A DNA stretch of 64,000 nt from Legionella spiritensis (GTDB taxonomy: Bacteria; Pseudomonadota; Gammaproteobacteria; Legionellales; Legionellaceae): NCBI RefSeq assembly GCF_900186965.1, contig NZ_LT906457.1:1390501-1454500 (forward strand). Reading direction: 5' to 3'. Position 1 is the first letter of the stretch. Each line of letters opens with the position of its first letter. This document shows, piece after piece, positions 1-8,139 of this stretch. A program made the position numbers and the translations under genes. Below the pieces are notes generated by a model. The model had not been told where the DNA came from. It searched no databases and saw only the letters and a list, made by a program, of their open reading frames with translations.

Positions 1-1112
1 TCAATCGCAAGATAGAGCAATTTAAAAACTGATTCGTCAGATGGGAACATTCTTTTATTTTTAATTACCTTTCGCAAAGTCATATTCAACGATTCGATGG
101 CATTTGTCGTATATATGGCTCGACGGATGTCAGCTGGATAATCAAAAAATGGGGTAATACGTATCCAGTCTCTGCGCCATGAGGAGCTTATGGATGGGTA
201 TTGGTCGTCCCATTTCTCAGAAAATGCTTCCAGCGCCATTTCAGCCTCAATGAGTGTTTTGGCACTGTAGATTGTTTTTAAATCAGCAGCAAGGATTTTA
301 CGGTCTTTCCAGCTGACATAAGCCAATGAATTTCGAATTTTGTGTACAATGCAAAGCTGAACTTTAGCGTGTGGATATACTGTTTCAATGGCTTCTGGAA
401 AGCCAGTAAGTCCATCAACACACGCAATAAATATTTCATCCAGGCCACGATTTTTTATATCTGTCAGTACGTTTAGCCAAAATTTTGCGCCTTCATTTTG
501 GCTAATCCACATGCCCAGAAGTTCTTTGTAGCCATCTGTATTAACACCCAATGCCAAATAGACGGATTTGTTAATAATACCTTTGTCAGTCTTTACTTTA
601 ACGACAATACAATCCAAATAAACAATGGGGAAGCAACTATCCAGAGGCCTTGCCTGCCAGGCACGTACATCTGATAAAACCGCGTCTGTCACGCTTGAAA
701 TCAATGTGGGTGATATGGTTGTACCATAGATTTCTTCAAGCTCGCTTTGGATGTCGCGTGTACTTAAACCTCGGGCATAAAATGAAATGATTTTTTCATC
801 AAGACCATCAAAGCGGGTAGCGTATTTAGGGATAATATGAGGTTCAAATGTGCCTGTTCGGTCACGTGGCACCGCAATTTCCATTTCGCCTTCATTAACC
901 TGAATAGTCTTCTTGCTGTACCCATTACGGCTGTTGCTTTTGCGTTCAACAGCCTTGGCATGCTTGTCATAGCCTAAATGATGCGTAAGTTCTCCGGATA
1001 GCGCAGCCTCTAAGCCTCGACGCTTTAGCTGTTTAAAAAACTCAGTGAAGTCTTCTTGCGTTTTACACGTCTTGGCTATTTCCTGAGCCAATTCATCTAT
1101 ATCATGAGTCAT
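1..1112 (-). CDS. IS256-family (Mutator-type) DDE transposase, 3' end outside window
   Basis: The enzyme catalyses cut- or copy-type transposition of its own element. Reading from the ATG at 1112 (MTHDIDELAQEIAK) the frame is open to the window edge, giving 370 of about 401 residues judged from copy 2. The DDE residues appear present: Asp in YLDCIVV (about residue 167), Asp in VDGLTGF (about 233) and Glu in TTNAIESLN (about 340). The N-terminal region up to about residue 110 contains the family sequence SGELTHHLGYDKH and a basic stretch. No frameshift is seen, so this copy may be active. Small open frames in other registers over 764-970 and 1056-1298 are artefacts of this gene and the copy 1/copy 2 junction. 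Confidence 0.9.
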   Translation of the reverse strand, partial: MTHDIDELAQEIAKTCKTQEDFTEFFKQLKRRGLEAALSGELTHHLGYDKHAKAVERKSNSRNGYSKKTIQVNEGEMEIAVPRDRTGTFEPHIIPKYATRFDGLDEKIISFYARGLSTRDIQSELEEIYGTTISPTLISSVTDAVLSDVRAWQARPLDSCFPIVYLDCIVVKVKTDKGIINKSVYLALGVNTDGYKELLGMWISQNEGAKFWLNVLTDIKNRGLDEIFIACVDGLTGFPEAIETVYPHAKVQLCIVHKIRNSLAYVSWKDRKILAADLKTIYSAKTLIEAEMALEAFSEKWDDQYPSISSSWRRDWIRITPFFDYPADIRRAIYTTNAIESLNMTLRKVIKNKRMFPSDESVFKLLYLAI

Positions 1113-1192
1113 AGTTTGTCTCTTCTTCAATGCCTGTCTGAAAATAGGCAGATTATATACTATGACCAATTACACAAAATTATTTACAGACC
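1..1192 (-). mobile_element. IS256-family insertion sequence, copy 1 (right end outside window)
   Basis: This element carries an intact IS256-type transposase reading leftward. Its left end is near 1191-1194, where the inward sequence GGTCTGTAAATAATTTTGTG resembles the right end of copy 2 (GAGTCTGTAAAATTTTCTGT, read inward from 2191). The two form imperfect terminal inverted repeats of about 26 bp. Copy 2 continues about 130 bp past the last base shared with this copy, so the missing right end should lie about 130 bp before position 1. The exact end is ambiguous by one to three C residues at the junction with copy 2. Confidence 0.85.
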
Positions 1193-2155
1193 CCACGTGA
1201 CCGAACAGGCACATTTGAACCTCATATTATCCCTAAATACGCTACCCGCTTTGATGGTCTTGATGAAAAAATCATTTCATTTTATGCCCGAGGTTTAAGT
1301 ACACGCGACATCCAAAGCGAGCTTGAAGAAATCTATGGTACAACCATATCACCCACATTGATTTCAAGCGTGACAGACGCGGTTTTATCAGATGTACGTG
1401 CCTGGCAGGCAAGGCCTCTGGATAGTTGCTTCCCCATTGTTTATTTGGATTGTATTGTCGTTAAAGTAAAGACTGACAAAGGTATTATTAACAAATCCGT
1501 CTATTTGGCATTGGGTGTTAATACAGATGGCTACAAAGAACTTCTGGGCATGTGGATTAGCCAAAATGAAGGCGCAAAATTTTGGCTAAACGTACTGACA
1601 GATATAAAAAATCGTGGCCTGGATGAAATATTTATTGCGTGTGTTGATGGACTTACTGGATTTCCAGAAGCCATTGAAACAGTATATCCACACGCTAAAG
1701 TTCAGCTTTGCATTGTACACAAAATTCGAAATTCATTGGCTTATGTCAGCTGGAAAGACCGTAAAATCCTTGCTGCTGATTTAAAAACAATCTACAGTGC
1801 CAAAACACTCATTGAGGCTGAAATGGCGCTGGAAGCATTTTCTGAGAAATGGGACGACCAATACCCATCCATAAGCTCCTCATGGCGCAGAGACTGGATA
1901 CGTATTACCCCATTTTTTGATTATCCAGCTGACATCCGTCGAGCCATATATACGACAAATGCCATCGAATCGTTGAATATGACTTTGCGAAAGGTAATTA
2001 AAAATAAAAGAATGTTCCCATCTGACGAATCAGTTTTTAAATTGCTCTATCTTGCGATTGAACGAATTGCTCGGAAATGGACAATGCCGATCCACAACTG
2101 GAAGCCAGCTATGAATCGGTTTATGATCGAATTCGGTGATAGAGTTACTGAATAA
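1193..2155 (+). pseudogene. IS256-family transposase, N-terminally truncated
   Basis: The frame opens at the junction (CCA CGT GAC CGA, corresponding to about residue 82 of the intact protein) and ends at the normal stop at 2155. The first in-frame ATG is at 1358, which would give a 265-residue product. That product keeps all three DDE residues but lacks the N-terminal DNA-binding part, so it is unlikely to be a working transposase. Upstream of 1193 the same frame soon meets a stop (1163-1165). I therefore call it a pseudogene, although a 265-residue fragment could be made if an upstream promoter existed. Confidence 0.85.
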
Positions 2156-2191
2156 TGGAATGGCTAGTTACACAGAAAATTTTACAGACTC
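1193..2191 (+). mobile_element. IS256-family insertion sequence, copy 2, 5'-truncated remnant
   Basis: From 1193 the sequence is the reverse complement of copy 1 (position x pairs with 2062 minus x), so 1-869 and 1193-2061 form a very large inverted repeat, identical wherever I compared them. The first 88 or so codons and the left terminal repeat are missing. The right end is at about 2191, where a terminal repeat of the form CTGTAAAATTTTCTGTGTAA (minus strand) is visible. The break point coincides with the outer end of copy 1. That fits insertion of copy 1 into copy 2, or a deletion/inversion starting at copy 1's end. Confidence 0.85.
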
Positions 2192-2230
2192 AGACTCTCA
2201 TTACATTAATAGTAATTATAGCTCTTAAAG

Positions 2231-3025
2231 TTATCGAATATAGTATGGAGTCATTGTTTTGTGATTTATATAGCCAATCTTCTCACAATAACCTCGTGCC
2301 ATTGCGTCTGACATCAAAACGATAGAAAGATATTCCAAACCAAGCGTTTTTGCTACAGTAACTCGATGATTTGCCATCGCAGTTGCAATTCCTGATTTTC
2401 TAAATTCGGGGAGTACGCAAGCATTATAAAAACCTCCCGCATTGAATGTTTTAAAATTCCGATCAATGGCAAGACTACTCACCCCTGCCGCAACACCATC
2501 AATTCTAGAAAGATAATTCATACAGACAGGGTTTTCCATTTCGTACTGTTTCATCGCCCATCTCGCTGTGCTCTCAAGAAGATTCGGGAAATGAAACACC
2601 TCACAAAATATTTTTGCAAAGTCATTGGCCTGTTCTTTATTTTTCACCAGTTCAACAGTAATTTTTTCGTGACTGCAAGATAGTTTAGCTTGGTTAAGAT
2701 CAAGCAACATGCCATAAAAAGGTCCTGGGGACTCAAAACGTGCTTTAAGCATTTCCTCAAACTCTGGTATCTGTGTCTCTGCTGTTATCCAAATCGTTAA
2801 CGGTTTACCTAACTCATGTTGAAGGTTTTGTAGTTCTTCAATTAATTTTTTCTGATCCAGAGGGTTTTTAATGTAAATACCATTAAAAAAAAGCGCGTCA
2901 AGATTTGTTATAGAAATACCAGCTGTTGGATCATATTTTAATGAAGGTTGGATTATTGTGTCTGTTTGGAAAGATTTAAAAACTTCTACAAACGTAGATA
3001 GAATGGCTTTGTCTTCTTTTTCCAA
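2231..3025 (-). CDS. GNAT-family N-acetyltransferase-like protein
   Basis: The C-terminal half has the acetyl-CoA binding pattern of GNAT enzymes: a strand, then VLPEFRKSGIATAMANHRV (R/Q-x-x-G-x-G/A type loop), and the late motif ARGYCEKIGY. The N-terminal half (about 130 residues) has no family I recognise, and the substrate cannot be told. The start is uncertain. A TTG at 3046 gives 271 residues, but CGGAG lies about 7 bases before a second TTG at 3025, which I prefer (264 residues). The gene stands alone between the IS remnant and tRNA-Arg. It is AT-richer than the conserved genes to its right, which would suit acquired DNA. Confidence 0.65.
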   Translation of the reverse strand: MEKEDKAILSTFVEVFKSFQTDTIIQPSLKYDPTAGISITNLDALFFNGIYIKNPLDQKKLIEELQNLQHELGKPLTIWITAETQIPEFEEMLKARFESPGPFYGMLLDLNQAKLSCSHEKITVELVKNKEQANDFAKIFCEVFHFPNLLESTARWAMKQYEMENPVCMNYLSRIDGVAAGVSSLAIDRNFKTFNAGGFYNACVLPEFRKSGIATAMANHRVTVAKTLGLEYLSIVLMSDAMARGYCEKIGYINHKTMTPYYIR

Positions 3026-3119
3026 AAAAATACTCCGGGGAATCAATCAGTGTCGGAATTTTAACCCATCCTTAACCAGTAATTCCAGCATAAGCTTGCT
3101 GATGTGAATTGATTGTCGC

Positions 3120-3146
3120 ACTTGGGGTTTGAATGCACCCCCAAGT
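3120..3146. other. 8-bp perfect hairpin between tRNA-Arg and the GNAT gene
   Basis: ACTTGGGG (3120-3127) pairs perfectly with CCCCAAGT (3139-3146) across an 11-base loop. It lies just downstream of tRNA-Arg in the tRNA's direction, but the T-rich tail (ATTTTTAC) is on the plus-strand side. It therefore looks like a terminator only for plus-strand transcripts. For the tRNA it could act in 3' processing or weak termination. Confidence 0.4.
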
Positions 3147-3172
3147 ATTTTTACATAACTCATTGATTTTAA

Positions 3173-3249
3173 TGGCGTCCCGGGCAGGATTCGAACCTGC
3201 GACCTGCCCCTTAGGAGGGGGCTGCGCTATCCAGCTGTGCCACCGGGAC
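3173..3249 (-). tRNA. tRNA-Arg (anticodon CCT)
   Basis: Read on the minus strand, the sequence folds as a full cloverleaf. The acceptor stem is GTCCCGG/CCGGGAC with discriminator G and an encoded CCA (3173-3175). The T arm contains GGTTCGAATCC. The anticodon stem GCCCC/GGGGC closes the loop CTCCTAA, giving anticodon CCT, which reads AGG. The length is 77 nt with CCA. Confidence 0.95.
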
Positions 3250-3260
3250 TTACGGATGCA

Positions 3261-3289
3261 AGTCTACCTGCTAGCTGAATAAATGACAA
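3261..3289 (-). promoter_or_regulatory. sigma-70-type promoter of tRNA-Arg
   Basis: On the minus strand a -35-like TTGTCA (3284-3289) is followed after 17 bases by a -10-like TAGACT (3261-3266), 11 bases before the tRNA 5' end. Position and spacing suit a stable-RNA promoter. Confidence 0.6.
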
Positions 3290-3321
3290 CAGATCAGTAA
3301 GCCGGTAACCTGCGTTGGTTG

Positions 3322-4962
3322 TTACATCCCTTGATAATTCGGGCCGCCACCGCCTTCAGGAGCCTGCCATACGATATTTTGCCCGGGATCCTTGATGTCG
3401 CAGGTTTTGCAATGAATACAGTTTTGTCCGTTAATCTGCAGGCGAGGGCCGGATTCTTCCTCGACGATTTCGTAAACAGCCGCGGGGCAATAACGGGTTT
3501 CCGGAGAGGCGTAGAGTTTGTAATTAACGGAAATAGCCAGTCCCGGATCACGTAATACCAGATGACAGGGTTGGTTTTCTTCATGGTAGGTATTGGACAG
3601 ATAAACGGAAGAGAGGCGATCAAACGTCAGAATACCGTCCGGTTTGGGATAAATGATTTTTTTAGCTTTGGCAGCCGGCAACAGGGTGGTGTGATCGACA
3701 TGGTGTTTCATTGTCCATGGTGATTTGCCATGGGTAATATAGGTTTCAAACGCGGCGTTAAGAAGTCCCGCGGCCAAGCCGTATTTGAATCCGGGTCTTA
3801 TGTTTCTGACGGCATAGAGTTCCGAGGCAACCCAGGATGATTTGATCCTGTCGCTATAGCTTATTGGTTCAATCTGGTCTTCATGTCCTGGTTCCGGAAT
3901 GGATAGGATGGTCTCAAAGCAGGCCGCGGCGGCAAGCATACCGGATTCTATGGCGCTGTGAATACCTTTGATTTTGGGAACATTCAGGAAACCTGCCGCG
4001 TCACCGATTAACGCCCCTCCCGGAAAAGTCAGTTTCGGCAGGGATTGCCAGCCGCCTTCGTTGAGTGCACGCGCTCCGTAGCCGATGCGTTCTCCGTCTT
4101 CAAGGATATGGCGGACAAAGGTGTGGGTTTTGAAACGTTGTAACTCCGCAAAGGGATTAAGCCAGGGATTGCGGTAATCCAGGCCGACGACAAAGCCAAG
4201 TGCAACCCTGTGATCGGAGAGATGGTAAATAAAGGAACCGCCGTAGGTTTTGTAATCCAGGGGCCAGCCGACCGTGTGAATGACAGTGCCCGGTTGGTGT
4301 CTTTCCGGTTTGACCCGCCAGATTTCCTTAATGCCCAAACCGTAAGTTTGCGGCTGTTTGTTGTCCCGTAATTGAAAACGATGGATGAGATTCTGGCTTA
4401 ACTGGCCGCGACATCCTTCGGCAAACAGTGTTTGTTTGGCGAGCAGGTGCATGCCTGGTTGAAAATTCGGTGTTTTTTCACCGGCTTTATCAATCCCTAC
4501 ATTTCCTGTCGCAACGCCGGTTACCTGACCAAGATTATTATAAAGAATGTCGGTAGCCGGAAACCCGGGGTAAATTTCACAGCCCAGTTGTTCGGCCTGG
4601 TCTGCGAGAAAGCGGCAGAGCTCGCCGATGCTGATGATGTAATTGCCATGATTTTTCATCGGCTTGGGTGTGGGGAGACGAATGGCGCGTTTGCCGGTAA
4701 GAAAATAAAAGGAATCATGAGTCACGGCCGTATCCAAAGGCGCGTTTTCCCAACTGTCCGGCAATAAATCCCGCAAACTACGGGGATCAAGAACTGCGCC
4801 TGATAAAAGGTGTGAACCGATCTGTGCGCCTTTTTCCAGAATACAGACACTGATTTCCTTACCACTCTCGGCAGCCAGTTGTTTAAGTCTGATGGCTGCC
4901 GACAAGCCTGCGGGACCTGCGCCGACAATGACGATATCATATTCCATCGTTTCGTGTTCCAC
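3322..4962 (-). CDS. etfD: Electron-transfer flavoprotein:ubiquinone oxidoreductase
   Basis: This membrane-associated iron-sulfur flavoprotein passes electrons from reduced ETF, fed by acyl-CoA and other dehydrogenases, to ubiquinone. The N-terminus has the FAD dinucleotide fold YDIVIVGAGPAGLSAAI. The quinone/FAD region contains GDAAGFLNVPKIKG. The C-terminus has the ferredoxin-like 4Fe-4S segment CIHCKTCDIKDPGQNI and the family ending EGGGGPNYQGM. I place the start at the GTG at 4962 (546 residues), which has AGGAAAGG about 8 bases upstream. The ATG at 4947 (MEYDIV) is a possible alternative, and the TTG at 5019 is unlikely because it lies in the promoter. The gene is monocistronic. Confidence 0.93.
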   Translation of the reverse strand: MEHETMEYDIVIVGAGPAGLSAAIRLKQLAAESGKEISVCILEKGAQIGSHLLSGAVLDPRSLRDLLPDSWENAPLDTAVTHDSFYFLTGKRAIRLPTPKPMKNHGNYIISIGELCRFLADQAEQLGCEIYPGFPATDILYNNLGQVTGVATGNVGIDKAGEKTPNFQPGMHLLAKQTLFAEGCRGQLSQNLIHRFQLRDNKQPQTYGLGIKEIWRVKPERHQPGTVIHTVGWPLDYKTYGGSFIYHLSDHRVALGFVVGLDYRNPWLNPFAELQRFKTHTFVRHILEDGERIGYGARALNEGGWQSLPKLTFPGGALIGDAAGFLNVPKIKGIHSAIESGMLAAAACFETILSIPEPGHEDQIEPISYSDRIKSSWVASELYAVRNIRPGFKYGLAAGLLNAAFETYITHGKSPWTMKHHVDHTTLLPAAKAKKIIYPKPDGILTFDRLSSVYLSNTYHEENQPCHLVLRDPGLAISVNYKLYASPETRYCPAAVYEIVEEESGPRLQINGQNCIHCKTCDIKDPGQNIVWQAPEGGGGPNYQGM

Positions 4963-4991
4963 GTCGTAATCCTTTCCTGCAAAATGTAGAA

Positions 4992-5019
4992 AGATTACCT
5001 TACTGACGTTTAATATCAA
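4992..5019 (-). promoter_or_regulatory. Probable promoter of the ETF-QO gene
   Basis: On the minus strand TTGATA (5014-5019) and TAATCT (4992-4997) are 16 bases apart, about 30 bases before the proposed GTG start. Confidence 0.4.
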
Positions 5020-5120
5020 GGTTTTTTAGAGGAGTTGGCAGGTATGATATACAAGACGGCGACAGACACGGAAGTAAATGCCCGCATGGCATAGCGCCAA
5101 ACGGACATTCTTATGGCGTA

Positions 5121-6032
5121 TCAGGATATTGTGCAACTGCTGGTACCTTTGTAGCCCGGAGGCAGCTCTATCGGTGCTCGACTGTTTCCTCGCCCACGAT
5201 GCGGATTATTATGGAAAATATGCCTGTTTTGTGCCTGTGGCGTATTATTGGCTATGGAAGCATTCTTTTGTTCTTGTCGAGTGTTGTTCCCGGTTATAGT
5301 CGGGTTTTTATTGTCCTTGTTTTCTTCAGTTGACGTGGCAACAGTAATCGCTTCTTTTTCCACACTCATTGCTTTCTCGCCATTGTCGGCAGACAACGTA
5401 CTATCTAATGGATTGAAAGAAGGGAAATTTTTAATAGAGGCTCTATCAAAAATGACCGGGCAATTGATATCGATAAATTCATCTGAAAAAATGTATTTTA
5501 TTCCCAGAAGTTGTATCATATTCCCTCTTTGCTGGTATTTAATAAAGCAGGCATCCTGCAGATAGTCACTGTATTCAGGACTTTCATCGACTGCTTTTGA
5601 AAACAAATCCATCATTTCCTGTTCATTTTTGAATATCCTGTTTTTATTAACATATTCGCGTTTTCCGTCAAAATTCCACACATAATTTGTTCCAAAACCT
5701 TCCGGCCAGTCGACCTGTTTTCTTGTATTGGTATCAAGAAAAAAATTTTGAACAATTTTCTCATCAATTTTAAAATTGTTATGATAAGACATCTTTAATG
5801 ATCGTACGGGTATACTGATTAGTGTATATAGAGTCGGCTTATGATTTTCTTTTGTCGCTCCGGTAGCCTTTAACCAGACCTCATCACTCGAAGCAATGTG
5901 TCTCCAATCGTTATTGATCTCTTCCAGTCTGGCCAGTTCTCTAGGCCCTAAGAAGGTCATCACGTGCTTCAGGAGTTCATGGTATCCTTTGGGATCAAGG
6001 GGATTGGGTGTTTCTTGTTTGGCACGACTCAT
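5121..6032 (-). CDS. F-box protein with C-terminal CaaX box, candidate Dot/Icm effector
   Basis: F-box domains bind Skp1 of host SCF ubiquitin ligases, and bacteria gain them mainly as translocated effectors. Residues about 16-58 fit an F-box: LKHVMTFLGPRELARL, then NDWRHIASSDEVWLKAT. The middle (about 60-200) has no domain I recognise. The tail is low-complexity, Asn/Gln/Pro rich, and ends SSCTIS, where CTIS fits a CaaX prenylation box. F-box plus CaaX is the design of L. pneumophila AnkB, but no ankyrin repeats are visible here. The start at 6032 has GGAG seven bases upstream; an ATG 13 codons earlier has no clear ribosome site. There is no signal peptide. A PmrA-box-like repeat lies upstream. 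Effector status is inference. Confidence 0.7.
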   Translation of the reverse strand: MSRAKQETPNPLDPKGYHELLKHVMTFLGPRELARLEEINNDWRHIASSDEVWLKATGATKENHKPTLYTLISIPVRSLKMSYHNNFKIDEKIVQNFFLDTNTRKQVDWPEGFGTNYVWNFDGKREYVNKNRIFKNEQEMMDLFSKAVDESPEYSDYLQDACFIKYQQRGNMIQLLGIKYIFSDEFIDINCPVIFDRASIKNFPSFNPLDSTLSADNGEKAMSVEKEAITVATSTEENKDNKNPTITGNNTRQEQKNASIANNTPQAQNRHIFHNNPHRGRGNSRAPIELPPGYKGTSSCTIS

Positions 6033-6111
6033 AATGTCTCCGGTTTGGTTATTCAATAACTCTCCAAACAAATAGTATTAAAATAATAAAATTTGATTGA
6101 GATTGAAGCAT

Positions 6112-6142
6112 TTTATACATTCAACCTTAAGGAATTGTTAAA
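6112..6142 (-). promoter_or_regulatory. PmrA-box-like tandem repeat plus -10, before the F-box gene
   Basis: Minus-strand sequence TTTAACAATTCCTTAAGGTT (6142 to 6123) has two TTAA cores exactly 11 bases apart, the layout of the Legionella PmrA site (cTTAATATTnncTTAATATT as I remember it). A -10-like TATAAA lies at 6117-6112, 25 bases from the start of the repeat. The match beyond the cores is partial. Confidence 0.45.
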
Positions 6143-6309
6143 AAAATGTAAAAATTATGTAAGAACTTTCCTGAATAAATGGAACGGAATTCGATGAAAT
6201 CTGCATGATGCTCAGGGTTTGTCGAGTCTCCGAGTTGTGAATACGAATTATTCGCTTTTTTTATTCCGTATCAGGACAATCAAGAATTCATGTGACCGGA
6301 GATTTGATC

Positions 6310-8130
6310 ATGAGCAGGCAAGGTAAAGTGCGGCAAAATTCCTACATCATCCCGGATACCGATACGCTGCCCCGAACGTTACCGGCGTTTTTCTGGCGCT
6401 TTCTCCGCCAGCAGCCCTGGGCTTTTTTATTGTTTTTTATCGCACCGATGGCGTTAATTCTCGAAACCAACATCATTCCCTATGCCTTGAAAATGATAGT
6501 AGATGGTATCAGCGGCAATGAAGCCAGTCGTACCTGTATTTTTCATGTTCTTGCTCCGGCTCTGTGGTTGGGCGGTGGAGCCTGGGTTGGTATGGTGACG
6601 ATCATCCGTTTGCAGAACTGGTGGCAAGGGTATGTGATTCCACGATTTCAGGCGCAAATACGTATGACGGTTCTGGATTACCTCTCTCAACATTCTTATC
6701 ATTATTTTTCCAATCAAATGGCCGGCAGCCTGGCTAATAAAGTAAACGACCTGCCGCGCGCCATGGAATCCATCCGGATGATCATCAGCTGGAATATGAT
6801 CGCAACGTTTTCCGCGATACTGGTTGCCTTATTGCTGATGATGACTATTAACGGGTGGTTTGTGGCTCTCTTGCTGGTTTGGGTCGTACTGCAATTATTC
6901 ATCAGTGTTCGTTTTGCCCGCAGGATTAATAGATATTCCGAGAAAAACGCCGAAGACATCAGTACAGTGAGTGGTAAAATTGTCGATGTGCTTACCAACA
7001 TCAGCGCGGTTAAATTGTTTGCAGGGCGGCAAAATGAACTGTCTTACGTGAGCCGCAGTCAGGAGCAGGAATTTAACAGCAATAAAAAACTCATCATTTT
7101 CATGAATGTGTTTCGCTTGTGTCTTGATATACCGGTTTCTGTCATGCTGGTGGTTATGGTCTATCTGCTGATTACCTTCTGGCAACGCCATCTTATTTCT
7201 ACAGGGGATGTTGTTTTTATCTTTTATTCTTTCTTTTCCATCATGGGGCAGATGTGGTTTTTAAGCCATGCCATGGCCGACTTGTTCCGTGAGACAGGCG
7301 TTGCCAGGCAGGCATTGTCTCTGATTGCAACGCCCATTGAAATTAAGGATAAACCGACAGCCGCGACATTAATGGTTCCAGACGGGGATATTCAATTTGA
7401 ACGAGTCAGTTTTCATTATCATCAAGGTCAGCGTGTGTTTGAAAACAAGTCCGTTCATATCGCCCCGAAAGAGCGTGTTGGTCTGGTGGGTTATTCCGGT
7501 AGCGGCAAGACGACGTTCACCCATCTCCTGCTTCGTTTTTTTGAGGTTGAATCAGGCCGCATTTTAATCGACGGCCAGGACATCAGTAGCGTTACCCAGC
7601 AATCGTTGCGCAGCCATATCGGTATGATTCCCCAGGATCCCACCCTGTTTCATCGTACTTTACTGGAAAATATCGCCTATGGAAAGCCGGAAGCCAGTCG
7701 GGATGACGTTATCGAGGCAGCCAGACTGGCGCATTGTCATGAATTTATTATGAGTCTGCCGCGAGGTTACGACACCCTGGTCGGGGAGCGTGGCATGAAA
7801 CTGTCCGGCGGTCAGCGTCAGCGAATTGCCATAGCGCGTGCGATTTTAAAAAACGCCTCTATTTTGATTCTGGATGAGGCAACATCCCAACTGGATTCGC
7901 TAACGGAAGAATCGATCCAGGCGGCGTTGTTTGAATTGATGAAAGATAAGACAACGATAGTGATCGCCCATCGCTTATCGACATTATTGCATATGGACAG
8001 GATTCTGGTGTTTGATAAAGGCAGGATCATAGAGGATGGAAGTCATCCTGAGTTAATGGCCCGGAATGGTTTATACAAGGCGATGTGGGACAGTCAGGTG
8101 GGAGGTTTTTTGCCTGACGAAAAAAAATAA
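6310..8130 (+). CDS. ABC exporter, fused membrane and ATPase domains (MsbA/multidrug type)
   Basis: This is a half-transporter of 606 residues that should work as a homodimer in the inner membrane. Residues about 30-330 contain around six membrane segments. The ATPase half has Walker A GYSGSGKTT (about 393), the Q-loop region MIPQDPTLFH, signature LSGGQRQR (about 497), Walker B ILILDEAT (about 518) and the H-loop IVIAHRLST. The substrate is unknown; lipid or drug export is typical of the family. I choose ATG 6310 because GGAG precedes it by about 9 bases, rather than the ATG at 6292. The gene lies 9 bases before the lipase-like gene, so the two are probably one transcript, and it is divergent from the F-box gene. 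Confidence 0.88.
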   Translation: MSRQGKVRQNSYIIPDTDTLPRTLPAFFWRFLRQQPWAFLLFFIAPMALILETNIIPYALKMIVDGISGNEASRTCIFHVLAPALWLGGGAWVGMVTIIRLQNWWQGYVIPRFQAQIRMTVLDYLSQHSYHYFSNQMAGSLANKVNDLPRAMESIRMIISWNMIATFSAILVALLLMMTINGWFVALLLVWVVLQLFISVRFARRINRYSEKNAEDISTVSGKIVDVLTNISAVKLFAGRQNELSYVSRSQEQEFNSNKKLIIFMNVFRLCLDIPVSVMLVVMVYLLITFWQRHLISTGDVVFIFYSFFSIMGQMWFLSHAMADLFRETGVARQALSLIATPIEIKDKPTAATLMVPDGDIQFERVSFHYHQGQRVFENKSVHIAPKERVGLVGYSGSGKTTFTHLLLRFFEVESGRILIDGQDISSVTQQSLRSHIGMIPQDPTLFHRTLLENIAYGKPEASRDDVIEAARLAHCHEFIMSLPRGYDTLVGERGMKLSGGQRQRIAIARAILKNASILILDEATSQLDSLTEESIQAALFELMKDKTTIVIAHRLSTLLHMDRILVFDKGRIIEDGSHPELMARNGLYKAMWDSQVGGFLPDEKK

Positions 8131-8139
8131 GGATGTCGT

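Noticed and set aside
764-1298. Small open frames of 68 and 80 codons at the IS copy 1/copy 2 region
   Set aside because: They are other-frame readings of the transposase gene and of the junction; the true transposase frame is intact on the minus strand.
3057-3076. Two TTAA cores 11 bases apart (GTTAAGGATGGGTTAAAATT, minus strand) upstream of the GNAT-like gene, like a PmrA box
   Set aside because: The first half matches poorly beyond TTAA, there is no convincing -10, and the distance to the start codon is too short for a normal promoter and leader.
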